A stretch of 64,000 bases of DNA from Caulobacteraceae bacterium (GCA_947475735.1 CANJLQ010000011.1:1-64000), one strand, 5' to 3'; numbered from the stretch's first letter, positions 1 through 9,386 are shown. The notes: generated by a model from the sequence alone, not told the origin. Translations and numbers: made by a program.

Positions 1-198
1 CCCAGACGCGCGAACGCCGCCCAGCCGTTGTTGACTTCATAGTTCCAGTTCACGCCCGTCGTCGACGACTCGGCGTTGATGTCGTCCATCTGATGCAGGC
101 CGGCGTCGATCGCGCCGTACCAGCCGTCCGGCTCAGCCGAAGCAGCGCCCGCGGCGAGAACGCCGATGGCTGCGACGCTGGCGAGAAGTTTCAGCTTC
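1..198 (-). CDS. Outer-membrane beta-barrel protein, N-terminal part only
   Basis: The reading frame runs off the left edge of the window, so only the first 66 codons are seen. They begin MKLKLLASVAAIGVLAAG and continue to an AxA-type signal-peptidase site (GAASAEP) around residue 22. The mature part has WYGAIDAGLHQMDDI and WNYEVNNGWAAFARLG, alternating aromatic/polar strands like the OmpA-type or small 8-stranded porin-like barrels of alphaproteobacteria. The start is supported by GAGGACTGAC just upstream. It is divergent from the SDR gene. The exact family cannot be fixed without the rest; the C-terminal OmpA peptidoglycan-binding domain, if any, lies outside. Confidence 0.7.
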
Positions 199-343
199 AT
201 GTCAGTCCTCATTTCGAATTGAATGCCCAAGGGCGACGCTTACACGTGCCACTCACGGTGCCGAACGGTAGAGTGAGTTGCCGGTTCCTCATTTCGGTTC
301 GGATTAAGGCGACTGTGGCGCCGTTTCAACACATACAGCCCCC

Positions 344-369
344 TTGGCGAGTCGCTTCAGCCTGATATC
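344..369 (+). promoter_or_regulatory. Candidate housekeeping promoter of the SDR gene
   Basis: TTGGCG (344-349), an 11-bp spacer, then CCTGATATC (361-369) resembles the Caulobacter sigma-73 pattern TTGACGS, 10-14 bp, GCTANAWC. It lies about 30 bp before the ATG at 400, which is preceded by GAGGAG. This is a motif match only. Confidence 0.35.
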
Positions 370-399
370 AGGGCATGGGCGATTGAGGAGTTCCGATCC

Positions 400-1308
400 A
401 TGACGATCCGATTCGACGGCAAGGTGGCGATCGTCACCGGCGCAGGTGGCGGACTGGGCCGATCCCACGCCTTGGCCCTGGCGGCCCGTGGCGCGAAGGT
501 CGTCGTCAACGACCTGGGCGTGGCGCGCGATGGCTCCGGCAGCTCGCAGTCCCCGGCTCAGGCCGTGGTGGCCGAGATCGAGGCCGCGGGTGGCGAGGCC
601 ATGGCCAACGGCGCCTCGGTCACCGACGTCGACGCGGTCAAGGCGATGGTCGCCGAGGCGACCGCCCGCTGGGGCTCTGTCGACATCCTGGTGAACAATG
701 CGGGCGTCCTGCGCGACAAGACCTTCGCCAAGATGGAGATCGAGGATTTCCGCTTCGTCGTGGACGTGCATCTGATGGGGGCGGTCAACTGCACCAAGGC
801 CGTCTGGGACGGCATGCGCGAGCGGAACTATGGCCGGATCGTGATGACGACGTCGTCCTCGGGCCTGTACGGCAACTTCGGACAGTCCAACTACGGCGCG
901 GCGAAGATGGCCCTGGTCGGCTTCATGCAGACCCTGTCCATCGAGGGGGCCAAGAACGACATCCGGGTCAACTGCCTGGCCCCCACCGCCCACACCCGCA
1001 TGACCGAGGACCTGGGCGCGGCCCTGCCGCTGGATCACCTGGGGCCGGAGCTGGTGACGCCGGGACTGCTTTATCTGGTCGGCCAGGACGCGCCGACGCG
1101 CTGCATCCTGGGCGCCGGGGCCGGCGGGTTCGAGCGAGCCTATGTCACCCTGACCCAAGGCATCCGGGTCGTCGGCGACGACGCCCCCGAACAGATCGCG
1201 GCCCGCTTCGCCGAGATCAGCGACCGCGCCGGCGAGATCGTGCCGGAGATGGGCGCGGCCCAGGGCATGATCGAACTGACCAAGGCGCAGGCCGCCCACG
1301 GCGGCTGA
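400..1308 (+). CDS. Short-chain dehydrogenase/reductase, 3-hydroxyacyl-CoA type
   Basis: A 302-residue SDR with the Rossmann motif TGAGGGLG near residue 14, the NNAG motif (VNNAGVL) near residue 98, catalytic Ser in TSSSGLYG and YGAAK (YxxxK) around residue 165. The N-terminal VAIVTGAGGGLGRSHALALAARGAKVVVNDLG is close to the hydroxyacyl-CoA dehydrogenase domain of multifunctional beta-oxidation enzymes. At 302 residues it is longer than the usual ~250 because of a C-terminal extension after the Rossmann core. A thiolase gene follows on the same strand about 160 bp downstream, so a joint role in acyl-CoA degradation is a reasonable inference. The ATG has a GAGGAG ribosome site. Confidence 0.88.
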   Translation: MTIRFDGKVAIVTGAGGGLGRSHALALAARGAKVVVNDLGVARDGSGSSQSPAQAVVAEIEAAGGEAMANGASVTDVDAVKAMVAEATARWGSVDILVNNAGVLRDKTFAKMEIEDFRFVVDVHLMGAVNCTKAVWDGMRERNYGRIVMTTSSSGLYGNFGQSNYGAAKMALVGFMQTLSIEGAKNDIRVNCLAPTAHTRMTEDLGAALPLDHLGPELVTPGLLYLVGQDAPTRCILGAGAGGFERAYVTLTQGIRVVGDDAPEQIAARFAEISDRAGEIVPEMGAAQGMIELTKAQAAHGG

Positions 1309-1392
1309 CGCAGCAGCGCCTATGTTTGCGACGCGGTGGCTCACGGGTTGAGGCGCAGGGGGCAACACCAGGATAAACACGCCACCCTTGCC

Positions 1393-1419
1393 TTGACGCT
1401 GCGGCAGGAGCCTAGATTT
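1393..1419 (+). promoter_or_regulatory. Likely housekeeping promoter of the thiolase gene
   Basis: TTGACGC at 1393-1399, an 11-bp spacer and CCTAGATTT at 1411-1419 match the Caulobacter housekeeping promoter (TTGACGS, 10-14 bp, GCTANAWC) nearly perfectly. The predicted transcript would start some 40 bp before the ATG at 1467. It suggests the thiolase can be expressed independently of the upstream SDR. Confidence 0.55.
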
Positions 1420-1466
1420 CCACGGAACCTATCGACAATGACGCGCAGTCGTCAGCCAGGGAGAGA

Positions 1467-2672
1467 ATGATGCGTGAAGCGGTGATCGTTTCGACGGCCC
1501 GGACCCCGATCGGGCGGGCCTATCGCGGGGCCTTCAACGATACGGCGCCCCAGCAGCTGGGGGCCCATGCGGTCCGGCACGCTGTCTCCCGCGCCGGCGT
1601 CGATCCGGCCGAGATCGAGGACGTTGTGCTGGGCGCGGCCCTGCAACAGGGCGGAACGGGCACCAATGTGGCGCGCCAGATCGCGCTCGCGGCCGGCCTG
1701 CCCTCGTCCGTTCCCGGAATGACGATCGACCGGCAGTGCGCTTCGGGTCTGATGGGCATCGCCACGGCGGCCAAACAGGTGGTGTTCGACCAGCAGAAGA
1801 TGGCCGTCGGCGGCGGGCTTGAGTCCATCTCTCTGGTCCAAAACCAGCACATGAACCTGTACCGGATGAAGGATGAGGCCCTGCTGGCCCTGTCGCCCCA
1901 CATCTACATGTCGATGCTGGAAACCGCCGAAGTGGTGTCGCGCCGCTATGGGATTTCGCGCGACCGCCAGGACGAATATGCGCTTCAGTCCCAGCAGCGC
2001 ACGGCGGCGGCTCAGGCCGAGGGCCGACTAAACGCCGAGATCGTGCCGATGACCACCACCATGCTGGTGGCGGACAAGGCCACCGGCCAGACCTCGTCGA
2101 AAGAGGTCACCCTGTCCAAGGACGAGGGCAACCGCGCCGACACCACGCTGGAAGGCCTCAAGTCGCTGAAGACCGTGTTCGGGGGCGGCGAGGAGATCCA
2201 GCAGGGCGAGTTCATCACCGCCGGAAATGCGTCGCAGCTGTCAGACGGGGCGTCGGCCTCGGTCGTCATGGAGGCCGGTGAGGCGGTGAAGCGCAATCTC
2301 CAGCCGCTGGGCGCCTATCGCGGCATGGCGGTGGCCGGCTGCGAGCCCGACGAGATGGGCATCGGCCCCGTCTATGCGGTGCCCAAGCTCTTGAAGCGCC
2401 ACGGCCTGACCGTCGACGACATCGGCATCTGGGAGCTGAACGAGGCCTTCGCGGTGCAGGTTCTGTACTGCGCCGACACCCTGGGCATCCCGATGGACCG
2501 GCTGAACGTCTCGGGCGGGGCCATTTCCATCGGCCACCCCTACGGCATGAGCGGCGCGCGCATGACCGGCCACGTCCTGATCGAGGGCAAGCGGCGCGGG
2601 GCCAAGTATGGCGTCGTCACCATGTGCGTCGGCGGCGGCATGGGCGCGGCGGGGTTGTTCGAGATCTACTGA
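1467..2672 (+). CDS. Acetyl-CoA C-acyltransferase (thiolase)
   Basis: A 401-residue thiolase: it cleaves 3-ketoacyl-CoA with CoA, or condenses two acetyl-CoA. The nucleophilic Cys is in [10 protein letters not shown] near residue 90, the GHP motif in [17 protein letters not shown] near residue 352, and the second catalytic Cys in [16 protein letters not shown] near the C-terminus. NEAFAVQ is also present. Length is typical for the family. Two consecutive ATG codons (1467 and 1470) follow AGGGAGAGA and either could be used. It probably acts with the upstream SDR in fatty-acid or aromatic acyl-CoA catabolism; the sequence does not discriminate substrate. Confidence 0.93.
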   Translation: MMREAVIVSTARTPIGRAYRGAFNDTAPQQLGAHAVRHAVSRAGVDPAEIEDVVLGAALQQGGTGTNVARQIALAAGLPSSVPGMTIDRQCASGLMGIATAAKQVVFDQQKMAVGGGLESISLVQNQHMNLYRMKDEALLALSPHIYMSMLETAEVVSRRYGISRDRQDEYALQSQQRTAAAQAEGRLNAEIVPMTTTMLVADKATGQTSSKEVTLSKDEGNRADTTLEGLKSLKTVFGGGEEIQQGEFITAGNASQLSDGASASVVMEAGEAVKRNLQPLGAYRGMAVAGCEPDEMGIGPVYAVPKLLKRHGLTVDDIGIWELNEAFAVQVLYCADTLGIPMDRLNVSGGAISIGHPYGMSGARMTGHVLIEGKRRGAKYGVVTMCVGGGMGAAGLFEIY

Positions 2673-2685
2673 GCGGATCGCTGGA

Positions 2686-3387
2686 TCACGCGTGGACGTC
2701 GCCGTAGCGGGCGGTCATCTCCGCGCGCCATTTCGCCCGGAGCTGCGCCGGCCGTGCCGGATAACGGTCCTCCAGCACGGTCGCGTCCAGAACGCGGTCC
2801 GTACGGAACATGCGGAAATCGTCGCGCATCTCGCACCAGGCCAGCACGATCCGGGTGGTGTCGCGATAGGCGATCTGGAAGGGCCAGACGGTGCGGCGGC
2901 TCTCGGCCTCCTTCTCGTCGCGATAGTGCAGGGCGACCTTGCGGGCCCCGTGGATGGCCTGCCGGATCGCGGCCATGTCGATCACCTCGGGCAGGACGTT
3001 CCAGCCCGGCGGCGTGGAGACCGCGGGCTCCAGCACCATGGGGCGCAGACGCTCCGGCACCGTGGCCGCGATCTTGGCGATCAGGTCGCGGGCGGCGCGC
3101 GCCAGTGCCGGATCTCCCCGGCCCGCCACCCACTGGGCCCCCAGGACTGCGGCCTCGACCTCGTCGGACGTCAGCATCAGCGGCGGCATGTCGAAACCGG
3201 TGTCGAGCACATAGCCGACCCCCGCCTCGCCCCGGATCGGCACGCGCTGGCCCATCAGGGCGGCGATGTCGCGGTAGACGCTGCGCTTGGAGGTCTCCAG
3301 CTCGGCCGCCATCGCCTCGGCCGTCACCGGCTGGGAGCTGCGGCGAAGCAGCTGCACGATCTGGAACAGGCGGTCGGCTTTTCGCAT
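2686..3387 (-). CDS. YafY-type HTH/WYL-domain transcriptional regulator
   Basis: The start is placed at MRKADRLFQIVQLLRR, giving 233 residues; the longer upstream reading runs through a repeat element. An N-terminal HTH_11 domain (residues ~1-60, with VTAEAMAAELETSKRSVYRDI) is followed by a WYL-type sensor domain (ARKVALHYRDEKEAESRRTVWPFQ and TRIVLAWCEMRDDFRMFRTDRV). Such proteins bind small ligands or nucleic acid and repress neighbouring genes. It is divergent from the GST gene and convergent with the thiolase. A copy of the dispersed palindromic repeat lies 9 bp before the start codon. Target genes cannot be inferred. Confidence 0.85.
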   Translation of the reverse strand: MRKADRLFQIVQLLRRSSQPVTAEAMAAELETSKRSVYRDIAALMGQRVPIRGEAGVGYVLDTGFDMPPLMLTSDEVEAAVLGAQWVAGRGDPALARAARDLIAKIAATVPERLRPMVLEPAVSTPPGWNVLPEVIDMAAIRQAIHGARKVALHYRDEKEAESRRTVWPFQIAYRDTTRIVLAWCEMRDDFRMFRTDRVLDATVLEDRYPARPAQLRAKWRAEMTARYGDVHA

Positions 3388-3396
3388 CTTGGAGAC

Positions 3397-3434
3397 GCTA
3401 GCGCTCGGGACGCGGTCCCTCGCTGCTTGAGCGC
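3397..3434 (-). repeat. Dispersed ~40-bp palindromic repeat, copy 1
   Basis: In minus orientation this copy has the GCGCTCAAGCAGCGA lead, the GGGAC-CGC-GTCCC hairpin and the GAGCGCTAGC tail. It lies between the divergent WYL-regulator and GST genes, so its RNA form would fall in the 5' leader of the regulator. Confidence 0.85.
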
Positions 3435-3565
3435 GGTTTCCTTCCACCTGTCATGGCCAGTCGTCAGCCTGGGATCACGTCTAACGCGACGCTGCTGACA
3501 GCATGCTGGCAGCAGGGTGGCGGTAGTCAATCCCGGGTCGGCTTTCGAGGCCTCGGAGGGTTCCA

Positions 3566-4174
3566 ATGCTCACGCTGTTCCACGCGCCCCAGTCGCGCTC
3601 CACCCGCCTGCTCTGGCTGGTCGAGGAGATCGGGGCCGACTGTCAGATCGAATACTGCGACATCCGGCGGATGGACGGCTCGGGCGGCGCCGATCCGCGC
3701 AATCCCCATCCGGATGGAAAGGTGCCGGCCCTGATCCACGACGGGGCCTTGATCACCGAATCGGCGGCGGTCGCCCTTTATCTGACCGACCTCTTTCCCG
3801 AGGCTGGGCTCGGCGCTGCGATAGGGTCGCCCGACCGAGGCCGGTACCTGACCTGGCTCAGCTGGGCGGCCGGCGAGATGGAACCGGCCATGTGGGGCAA
3901 GATCAGCGGGGCCGCAGAGACCGATCCTGCCCTGGCTCAGCGGAATGACCAGGCCATGGACCGGCTGCTGGAGGCCTTGTGGTCCGGTCCCTGGCTGATG
4001 GGTGAGCGGTTCAGCGCCGTCGACATCATGATCGGGTCGAGCCTGGGGTGGGGCCGTCAATATCTGCCGCAAAGCCCGCTGTTCGACCTGTATCTGGAGC
4101 GGCTGTCTGCGCGTCCGGCCCATGCTCGGGCCTTGACGCGCGACGGTATCGTCAGTCTCGGCCAGGCCGCCTGA
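3566..4174 (+). CDS. Glutathione S-transferase family protein
   Basis: A 202-residue GST. The N-terminal thioredoxin-fold domain (residues 1-80) starts MLTLFHAPQSRSTRLLWLVEEIG, with Ser in the catalytic-loop region (SRST) and HPDGKVPALIHDGALITESAAV, whose cis-Pro (VPAL) and ESAA segment form the glutathione-binding site. The helical C-terminal domain (~85-200) contains FSAVDIMIGSSL, the N-capping box of GSTs. It likely conjugates glutathione to electrophiles or acts as a peroxidase; no substrate is evident. Its TGA stop and the stop of convergent otsA abut in the palindrome TGATCA at 4172-4177, leaving no intergenic space. Confidence 0.88.
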   Translation: MLTLFHAPQSRSTRLLWLVEEIGADCQIEYCDIRRMDGSGGADPRNPHPDGKVPALIHDGALITESAAVALYLTDLFPEAGLGAAIGSPDRGRYLTWLSWAAGEMEPAMWGKISGAAETDPALAQRNDQAMDRLLEALWSGPWLMGERFSAVDIMIGSSLGWGRQYLPQSPLFDLYLERLSARPAHARALTRDGIVSLGQAA

Positions 4175-5593
4175 TCAGGCCGCGCGGGCGGAGATGGCCC
4201 CGTCGTCTCCGCCCGCGACCTCGACCGCGTTCAGCGCCCCCACATAGGCGTCGCGCCACAGGGCGACGTCGGTGTCCTGAACGACCTGCATCAGGGCCGT
4301 CCATTTCCGGACGCGTTCCTCCAGCGGCATCGTCAGGGCGCGGTGGATGGCGTCGGCGACTTCCTCGCGGCTGAACGGATTGACCAGCAGCGCCTCGCCC
4401 ATCTGTTCGGCCGCCCCGGCGAAACGGGACAGGATCAGCACCCCGGGATCGTCGGGATTCTGGGCGCACACAAACTCCTTGGCCACCAGGTTCATCCCGT
4501 CGCGCAGGGGAGTGACCAGACAGACCTTCGCCGCGCGATAGATGCCGGCCAGCTGATCCCGGCGATAGCTGCGATTGAGATAGCGGATCGGTTGCCAGTC
4601 CATATCGGCGTATTCGCCGTTGATCCGTCCGGCGAGCGAGTCCAGCCGAGACCGGATGTCCTGATAGGTGTCGACCTCGTCGCGGCTGATGGGGGTGACC
4701 TGAACCAGGAAGACGTCGCCCCGCAGGTCGGGGTGGTCCTGCAGGAACTGCTCGTAGCCGAGCATCCGCTCCTCCAGCCCCTTCGAATAGTCCAGCCGGT
4801 CGACCCCCACCATCATGGACCGGAATGCCGCCGACGCCGCCATGCGGTCGTAGGTCCGAAGACCCTCGCGGGAGTTGCGCGCCTCCAGGAAACCCTCGAC
4901 GTCGATGCCGATCGGGAAGGTGCCGATGCGGACGCGGCGGCCGAACGCCTCCAGCCCGCCATAGCCCGCAAGTTCGCCTCGGGCTTCAGAGATGACGTAG
5001 TCGCGGAACAGATCCAGCCACTCCTGGGTCTGAAAGCCGATCAGGTCATAGGCGAACAGGCTTTCGACCAGACGCCGGTGATGCGGCAGCGTCACCAGCA
5101 GCTGCCGTGCCGGCCAGGGCGTATGCAGGAAGAACCCGATCCGGTTGGTGATGCCCAGGCGGCGCAGATCCCGCGCCAGGGGGATCAGGTGATAGTCGTG
5201 AACCCAGATGATGTCGCCGGGCTGGATCAAGGGGGCCAGGGTCTCGGCGAACCGCCGGTTCACCCGCTCGTAACCCTCGCCATAGGACCGCTCATAGGCG
5301 GTCAGGTCCACCCGGTGATGGAACAGAGGCCACAAGGTCTTGTTGGCATAGCCGTTGTAATATTCCTCGACGTCCTGGGCCTCCAGATCGACCAGAGCGA
5401 CGGTCACGCCTGCGCGGTCCTCGACCTTCAGCTCGCCGGTGAAATGCTCGACCGTCTCGCCGGACCAGCCGAACCACAGACCCTCGTACTTCCTGAGCGC
5501 GGCCGACAGGGCCATGGCCAGGCCCCCGGCGGAGCCGGCGGCAGGGTCGACTGGGGCGGAGACGCGGTTGGAGACGACGATCAGGCGGGTCAT
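4175..5593 (-). CDS. otsA: Alpha,alpha-trehalose-phosphate synthase
   Basis: A 472-residue GT20 enzyme making trehalose 6-phosphate from UDP-glucose (or another NDP-glucose) and glucose 6-phosphate. It begins MTRLIVVSNRV, then shows the conserved WVHDYHLIPLARDLRR, GFFLHTPWP, GIDVEGFLE, VGVDRLDYSKGLEERM, TPLRDGMNLVAKEFVCAQ and LILSRFAGAAEQMGEALLVNP. Length is normal. It is the last gene of a minus-strand cluster otsB, GH15, otsA, with about 66 bp between the GH15 stop and otsA start. Trehalose here is expected to serve osmotic and desiccation protection. Confidence 0.96.
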   Translation of the reverse strand: MTRLIVVSNRVSAPVDPAAGSAGGLAMALSAALRKYEGLWFGWSGETVEHFTGELKVEDRAGVTVALVDLEAQDVEEYYNGYANKTLWPLFHHRVDLTAYERSYGEGYERVNRRFAETLAPLIQPGDIIWVHDYHLIPLARDLRRLGITNRIGFFLHTPWPARQLLVTLPHHRRLVESLFAYDLIGFQTQEWLDLFRDYVISEARGELAGYGGLEAFGRRVRIGTFPIGIDVEGFLEARNSREGLRTYDRMAASAAFRSMMVGVDRLDYSKGLEERMLGYEQFLQDHPDLRGDVFLVQVTPISRDEVDTYQDIRSRLDSLAGRINGEYADMDWQPIRYLNRSYRRDQLAGIYRAAKVCLVTPLRDGMNLVAKEFVCAQNPDDPGVLILSRFAGAAEQMGEALLVNPFSREEVADAIHRALTMPLEERVRKWTALMQVVQDTDVALWRDAYVGALNAVEVAGGDDGAISARAA

Positions 5594-5659
5594 GACGCCG
5601 CCGAAACGGTCAAGCTGCGGATCGGCTGCATCGCAATCCCGTGATCGGGCCGTGAGGCT

Positions 5660-7462
5660 CTAGCGTACATCGGTCCAGGCCCGGCTGAGCAGAACCGCGC
5701 AGTTGATGATGCCGACCAGGGAATAGGTCTGCGGATAGTTGCCCCACAGTTCGTTGTCCTCGACGCGGATGTCCTCGCTCAACAGGCCGGCGTGGGTCCG
5801 GCGGCTCAGCATCTGCTCGAAGATCTCGCGCGCCTCCTCGTCGCGACCGTTCAGATGTAGGGCCTCGATGAACCAGAAGGTGCAGAAGTTGAACGCCGTC
5901 TCCGGCTCGCCGAAGTCGTCGGGTTCGACGTAGCGGAACAGGTACGACCCCTTCTTCAGATCCCGCTCGATGGCGTCGAAGGTCGCGACCTGACGCGGGT
6001 CGGTCGGATCGAGGAAGCCGAGATCGACCAGCTGCAGCAGGGAGGCGTCCAGTTCCTGGCCTCCGAAACTGGCCCCGAAACGGCCCTCGGCCTGGACGAA
6101 GGCCTCGGCTTCAATCCGTGTACGGATGATCTCCGCCCGTTCGGTCCAGACCGCCGCTCGGTCCGCGAGACCCAGATGCGCGGCCGCCTTGGCCAGGCGG
6201 TCACAGGCGGCCCAGCACATGACCGACGAATAGGTGTGGACCCGGGCGATGGTCCGGAACTCCCACAGACCGGCGTCGACCTGATCGTGCATGGCGAAGG
6301 CGCGGTCGCCGACCTTTTCCAGAGCATGGAAATCGTCCAGCGAGCCGGGGCGCAGCAGCCGCTGATCATAGAAGCTCTGCACCAGGGGCAGGACGATCTG
6401 CCCGTAGACGTCGTGCTGCAGGTGTTCGCGGGCCTGGTTCCCGACGCGCACGGGCTTCATGCCGCGATAGCCCTCCACCGAGGTCACGATCCGCTCGTCG
6501 ATGTCCTCTTCCAGACCGACGCCATAGACCGGCTGCACATGGCCGCCCGCCGAGGCGTCGACCAGATTCCGCAGATAGACGAGATAGTTCTCCAGGATAT
6601 CGACCGAGCCGAGCCGGTTCAGCGCCCGGACGGTGTAATAGGCATCGCGGATCCAGCAGTAGCGGTAGTCCCAGTTGCGCCCGCTCTCGGGGAACTCGGG
6701 CACCGAGGTCGTCATGGCCGCGACGATGGCCCCGGTCTCCTCATAGACGCAGAGTTTCAGCGTGATCGCCGCCCGGATCACCGCCTCCTGATAGTCCAGC
6801 GGGATGTAGAGGGTGCGCACCCAGTCGTTCCAGTAGGCGACCGTGCGGTCCAGCGTCGCCGCGACGCCCGCGCCCACCTCCTGGTCGTAGCCCTCGTCCG
6901 GCCCCAGAAAGAAGGCCAGGGGCCGTTCCAGCCGGAACACGCGCTCCTCCAGAACGTGGGACACCGGACAGTCGGTCGTCAGCCGCAGGGTGATGTCCGT
7001 GCACTGATAGCGGATGTGGTTGGACCCCGATGTGCACTCCGCCCGCCTCGCGCCCCAGTCGGCGGACGGGCGCAGCCGCATCCGGATGCGCGGCGATCCC
7101 GCGAGGGGGCGGACGATCCGGGCGAAGGCCAGGGGGCGGTAGGTCCGCGAGTGTTTCTTGTGCCGGGGGGCGAAGTCGAGGATCTCGACCGAGGCTCCGT
7201 CTTGCGCGGTCAGGACGGTCCGCAGAACCGGCGTGTTGCGGACATAGGCCTGCTCCGCCGACGCCAGGCCCTCCAGGTCGATGGACCAGAAGCCGTGCTC
7301 GGGCGCGTTGCCATCCATCAGCGCCGAAAAGACGGGATCTCCGTCGACCCGGGGCGCGCATGCCCAGACGAACCGCCCCGCCCGGTCGATCAGCGCCGAG
7401 ATGGCGCAATTCCCGATCGGGGCCAGGTCCAGATCCGGACGCGCTGCCGCCACGCCGCTCAC
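5660..7462 (-). CDS. Glycoside hydrolase family 15 protein (glucoamylase or trehalase type)
   Basis: A 600-residue GH15 protein. The N-terminal domain includes PIGNCAISALIDRAGRFVWACAPR and the (alpha/alpha)6 catalytic barrel includes FPESGRNWDYRYCWIRDAYYTVRAL, the classic GH15 signature. A C-terminal acidic segment, SEDIRVEDNELWGNYPQTYSLVG, carries a likely catalytic Glu. The GTG start overlaps the end of otsB by 4 bp (GTGA), so the two are translationally coupled. GH15 proteins include glucoamylases, glucodextranases and the mycobacterial trehalase; position between otsB and otsA favours trehalose turnover, but that is inference from context. Confidence 0.9.
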   Translation of the reverse strand: MSGVAAARPDLDLAPIGNCAISALIDRAGRFVWACAPRVDGDPVFSALMDGNAPEHGFWSIDLEGLASAEQAYVRNTPVLRTVLTAQDGASVEILDFAPRHKKHSRTYRPLAFARIVRPLAGSPRIRMRLRPSADWGARRAECTSGSNHIRYQCTDITLRLTTDCPVSHVLEERVFRLERPLAFFLGPDEGYDQEVGAGVAATLDRTVAYWNDWVRTLYIPLDYQEAVIRAAITLKLCVYEETGAIVAAMTTSVPEFPESGRNWDYRYCWIRDAYYTVRALNRLGSVDILENYLVYLRNLVDASAGGHVQPVYGVGLEEDIDERIVTSVEGYRGMKPVRVGNQAREHLQHDVYGQIVLPLVQSFYDQRLLRPGSLDDFHALEKVGDRAFAMHDQVDAGLWEFRTIARVHTYSSVMCWAACDRLAKAAAHLGLADRAAVWTERAEIIRTRIEAEAFVQAEGRFGASFGGQELDASLLQLVDLGFLDPTDPRQVATFDAIERDLKKGSYLFRYVEPDDFGEPETAFNFCTFWFIEALHLNGRDEEAREIFEQMLSRRTHAGLLSEDIRVEDNELWGNYPQTYSLVGIINCAVLLSRAWTDVR

Positions 7463-8226
7463 GCGTGGGCCTCCGCGATCGCGTCCAGCCAGTCGAGGAC
7501 GGCCCGCACGTCCGCCAGGCCATGGCGCGCGGCGGTCTCACGACCGGGTCCGACCAGCACCCCGAACCCGCCAAGGCGCTCGGCGGCGCGAAAGCCCGCC
7601 TCGTCGGTCAGGTCGTCGCCGACCATCACCGGCGTGGCGCCGGTGAACGGCGCTTCGGCCATGAAGGCGGCCAACGCCCGCCCCTTGTCGGCCCCCGGCG
7701 TCTTGAGCTCCAGCACCATATGGCCGGGCTGCAGGTCCAGCCCCGTCGTCGCGGCCAGGCGCCGGGCCAGGGCCTCGGCCGCTTCGGCGGCGTCCGGGGC
7801 CTGGCGATAGTGCAGCCCCGCCGAGACGCCCTTGTCCTCAACGATCATGCCGGGGTGGGCGGCGGCGAGGTCCCGGAAGGCCGCGAGGGCCTCGGGGACG
7901 CGCGCGCTGGCCTCGGCGCGGTCCAGCGAGCCGTCACGACGTCGGCGCTCCAGGCCGTGAACGCCGGACGCGGACGGGGCCGCTCCTCCTGAAATCCGGT
8001 CGATCTCGGCGATCGTCCGGCCGCTGATGACCGCCATTCTTCCCTTGAGAGCCAGATCCAGCGCCTTCAGCACCGCCGTACGGCGTGCGTCGGCCACCAC
8101 CGCCTCCGGCGTGGGAGCCAGGGCGGCCAGCACGCCGTCCATATCCAGGAACAGGGCGAGAGGGCCGTCCACCGAAACCGGTGGCGGCGGCAGGGTGCGG
8201 GTCAGGGTTCCGGCGGATGACGGCAT
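7459..8226 (-). CDS. otsB: Trehalose-6-phosphate phosphatase
   Basis: A 255-residue HAD-superfamily phosphatase converting trehalose 6-phosphate to trehalose. HAD motif I is LALFLDMDGVLAALAPTPEAV near residue 25, where DMDG carries the nucleophile and acid/base Asp. Motif II is AVISGRTIAEID and the final acidic motif is VMVGDDLTDEAGF near residue 200. GVHGLERR is also typical of OtsB. It is the first gene of the trehalose operon and overlaps the GH15 gene by 4 bp. Confidence 0.94.
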   Translation of the reverse strand: MPSSAGTLTRTLPPPPVSVDGPLALFLDMDGVLAALAPTPEAVVADARRTAVLKALDLALKGRMAVISGRTIAEIDRISGGAAPSASGVHGLERRRRDGSLDRAEASARVPEALAAFRDLAAAHPGMIVEDKGVSAGLHYRQAPDAAEAAEALARRLAATTGLDLQPGHMVLELKTPGADKGRALAAFMAEAPFTGATPVMVGDDLTDEAGFRAAERLGGFGVLVGPGRETAARHGLADVRAVLDWLDAIAEAHA

Positions 8227-8390
8227 GGCTTCTCGGGTTTCTGGTTCTTGTGTTGACGCCCGAACCCATGAACGCCCGACTGCGGCAAAGGTTGACCCCG
8301 GCGTCCTGAACTTGCGTTACAGCCGCCCGGATTGTCGAACCCGGCGGCTTGGGTCTACACCGCGCGCCTGACGACGAAAGACCCGGTACG

Positions 8391-9386
8391 ATGCCCCACG
8401 ACGCCCCGCCCGCCCCGTCCGACGCCGTCGCGGCCATGACCGACCACGCCCGCTCGGTCATCCGCCTGAACATCCAGGCGCTGGAGGCGCTGGAGCGGAC
8501 CATCGACGGGTCCCTGGCCCGCGCGGTCGAGGTGATCCTGTCGCGACCCGGCTATGTTGTCGTGACCGGCATGGGCAAGTCGGGTCACATCGGCGGCAAG
8601 ATCGCCGCGACCCTGGCCTCGACCGGCACCAACGCCTTCTTCGTCCATCCGGCGGAGATGAGCCACGGCGACCTGGGCATGCTGCGCCACGACACGACCC
8701 TCCTGGCCATCTCCAACTCGGGCGAGAGCCGCGAACTGCGCGATCCCCTGCTCTTCTGCCAACGCAACGGCATCCCGGTGATCGGCATGACCCAGCGCGG
8801 CTCGTCCTTCCTGGCGCGCATGTCCGCCGTGCCCCTGGTCATGCCCAGCGTGGCCGAGGCCTGCCCCAACGGCCTGGCCCCCACCACCTCGACCCTGATG
8901 ACGCTGGCGCTGGGTGACGCGCTGGCCATGGTGCTGATGGACCGGCGCGGCTTCTCGGCCACGGACTTCGGCATGCATCACCCGGGCGGATCGCTGGGCA
9001 TGAGCCTGCAGAGCGTCCGCGAGTGGATGGGCGACAACCACGCCCCGCCCCCGACCGTGCCGCTGGACGCGGCCTTCGCCGAGGTCGTGGCGGCCATCAC
9101 GGCCGGGCGCAAGGGGGCCGTCGCGGTGCTGGACGCCGACGGCACCCTGGCCGGGATCATCACCGACGGCGACGTTCGCCGGGCCTTTTCCAGAGATGTC
9201 TCCACCATCACCGCGTCTGACATCATGAGCCGTCAACCCATCACCGTGGGCCCGGACCAGAGGATGAGCGACGTGGTCGATCTGCTGACAGCCAACAAGA
9301 TCTCCAACCTGTTCGTGGTCACCGACCGGCGTCCCGTGGCCATCGTCCATGTCGCCGAATTGATGCAGGCCGGTTACGTCTCCTGA
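8391..9386 (+). CDS. kdsD: KpsF/GutQ-type arabinose-5-phosphate isomerase
   Basis: A 331-residue sugar isomerase interconverting ribulose 5-phosphate and arabinose 5-phosphate, the first step to KDO. The SIS domain (residues ~35-170) has VVVTGMGKSGHIGGKIAATLASTGT, HPAEMSHGDLGM, AISNSGESRELRDPL and PTTSTLMTLALGDALA. HHPGGSLGM follows, then two CBS domains (~205-330) with ITDGDVRRAFSR. The start is placed at MPHDAPPAP because an earlier in-frame start lies in the otsB leader. It is followed by exopolysaccharide genes, so it may serve surface polysaccharide or LPS core. KdsD, KpsF and GutQ are not separable by sequence alone. Confidence 0.92.
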   Translation: MPHDAPPAPSDAVAAMTDHARSVIRLNIQALEALERTIDGSLARAVEVILSRPGYVVVTGMGKSGHIGGKIAATLASTGTNAFFVHPAEMSHGDLGMLRHDTTLLAISNSGESRELRDPLLFCQRNGIPVIGMTQRGSSFLARMSAVPLVMPSVAEACPNGLAPTTSTLMTLALGDALAMVLMDRRGFSATDFGMHHPGGSLGMSLQSVREWMGDNHAPPPTVPLDAAFAEVVAAITAGRKGAVAVLDADGTLAGIITDGDVRRAFSRDVSTITASDIMSRQPITVGPDQRMSDVVDLLTANKISNLFVVTDRRPVAIVHVAELMQAGYVS

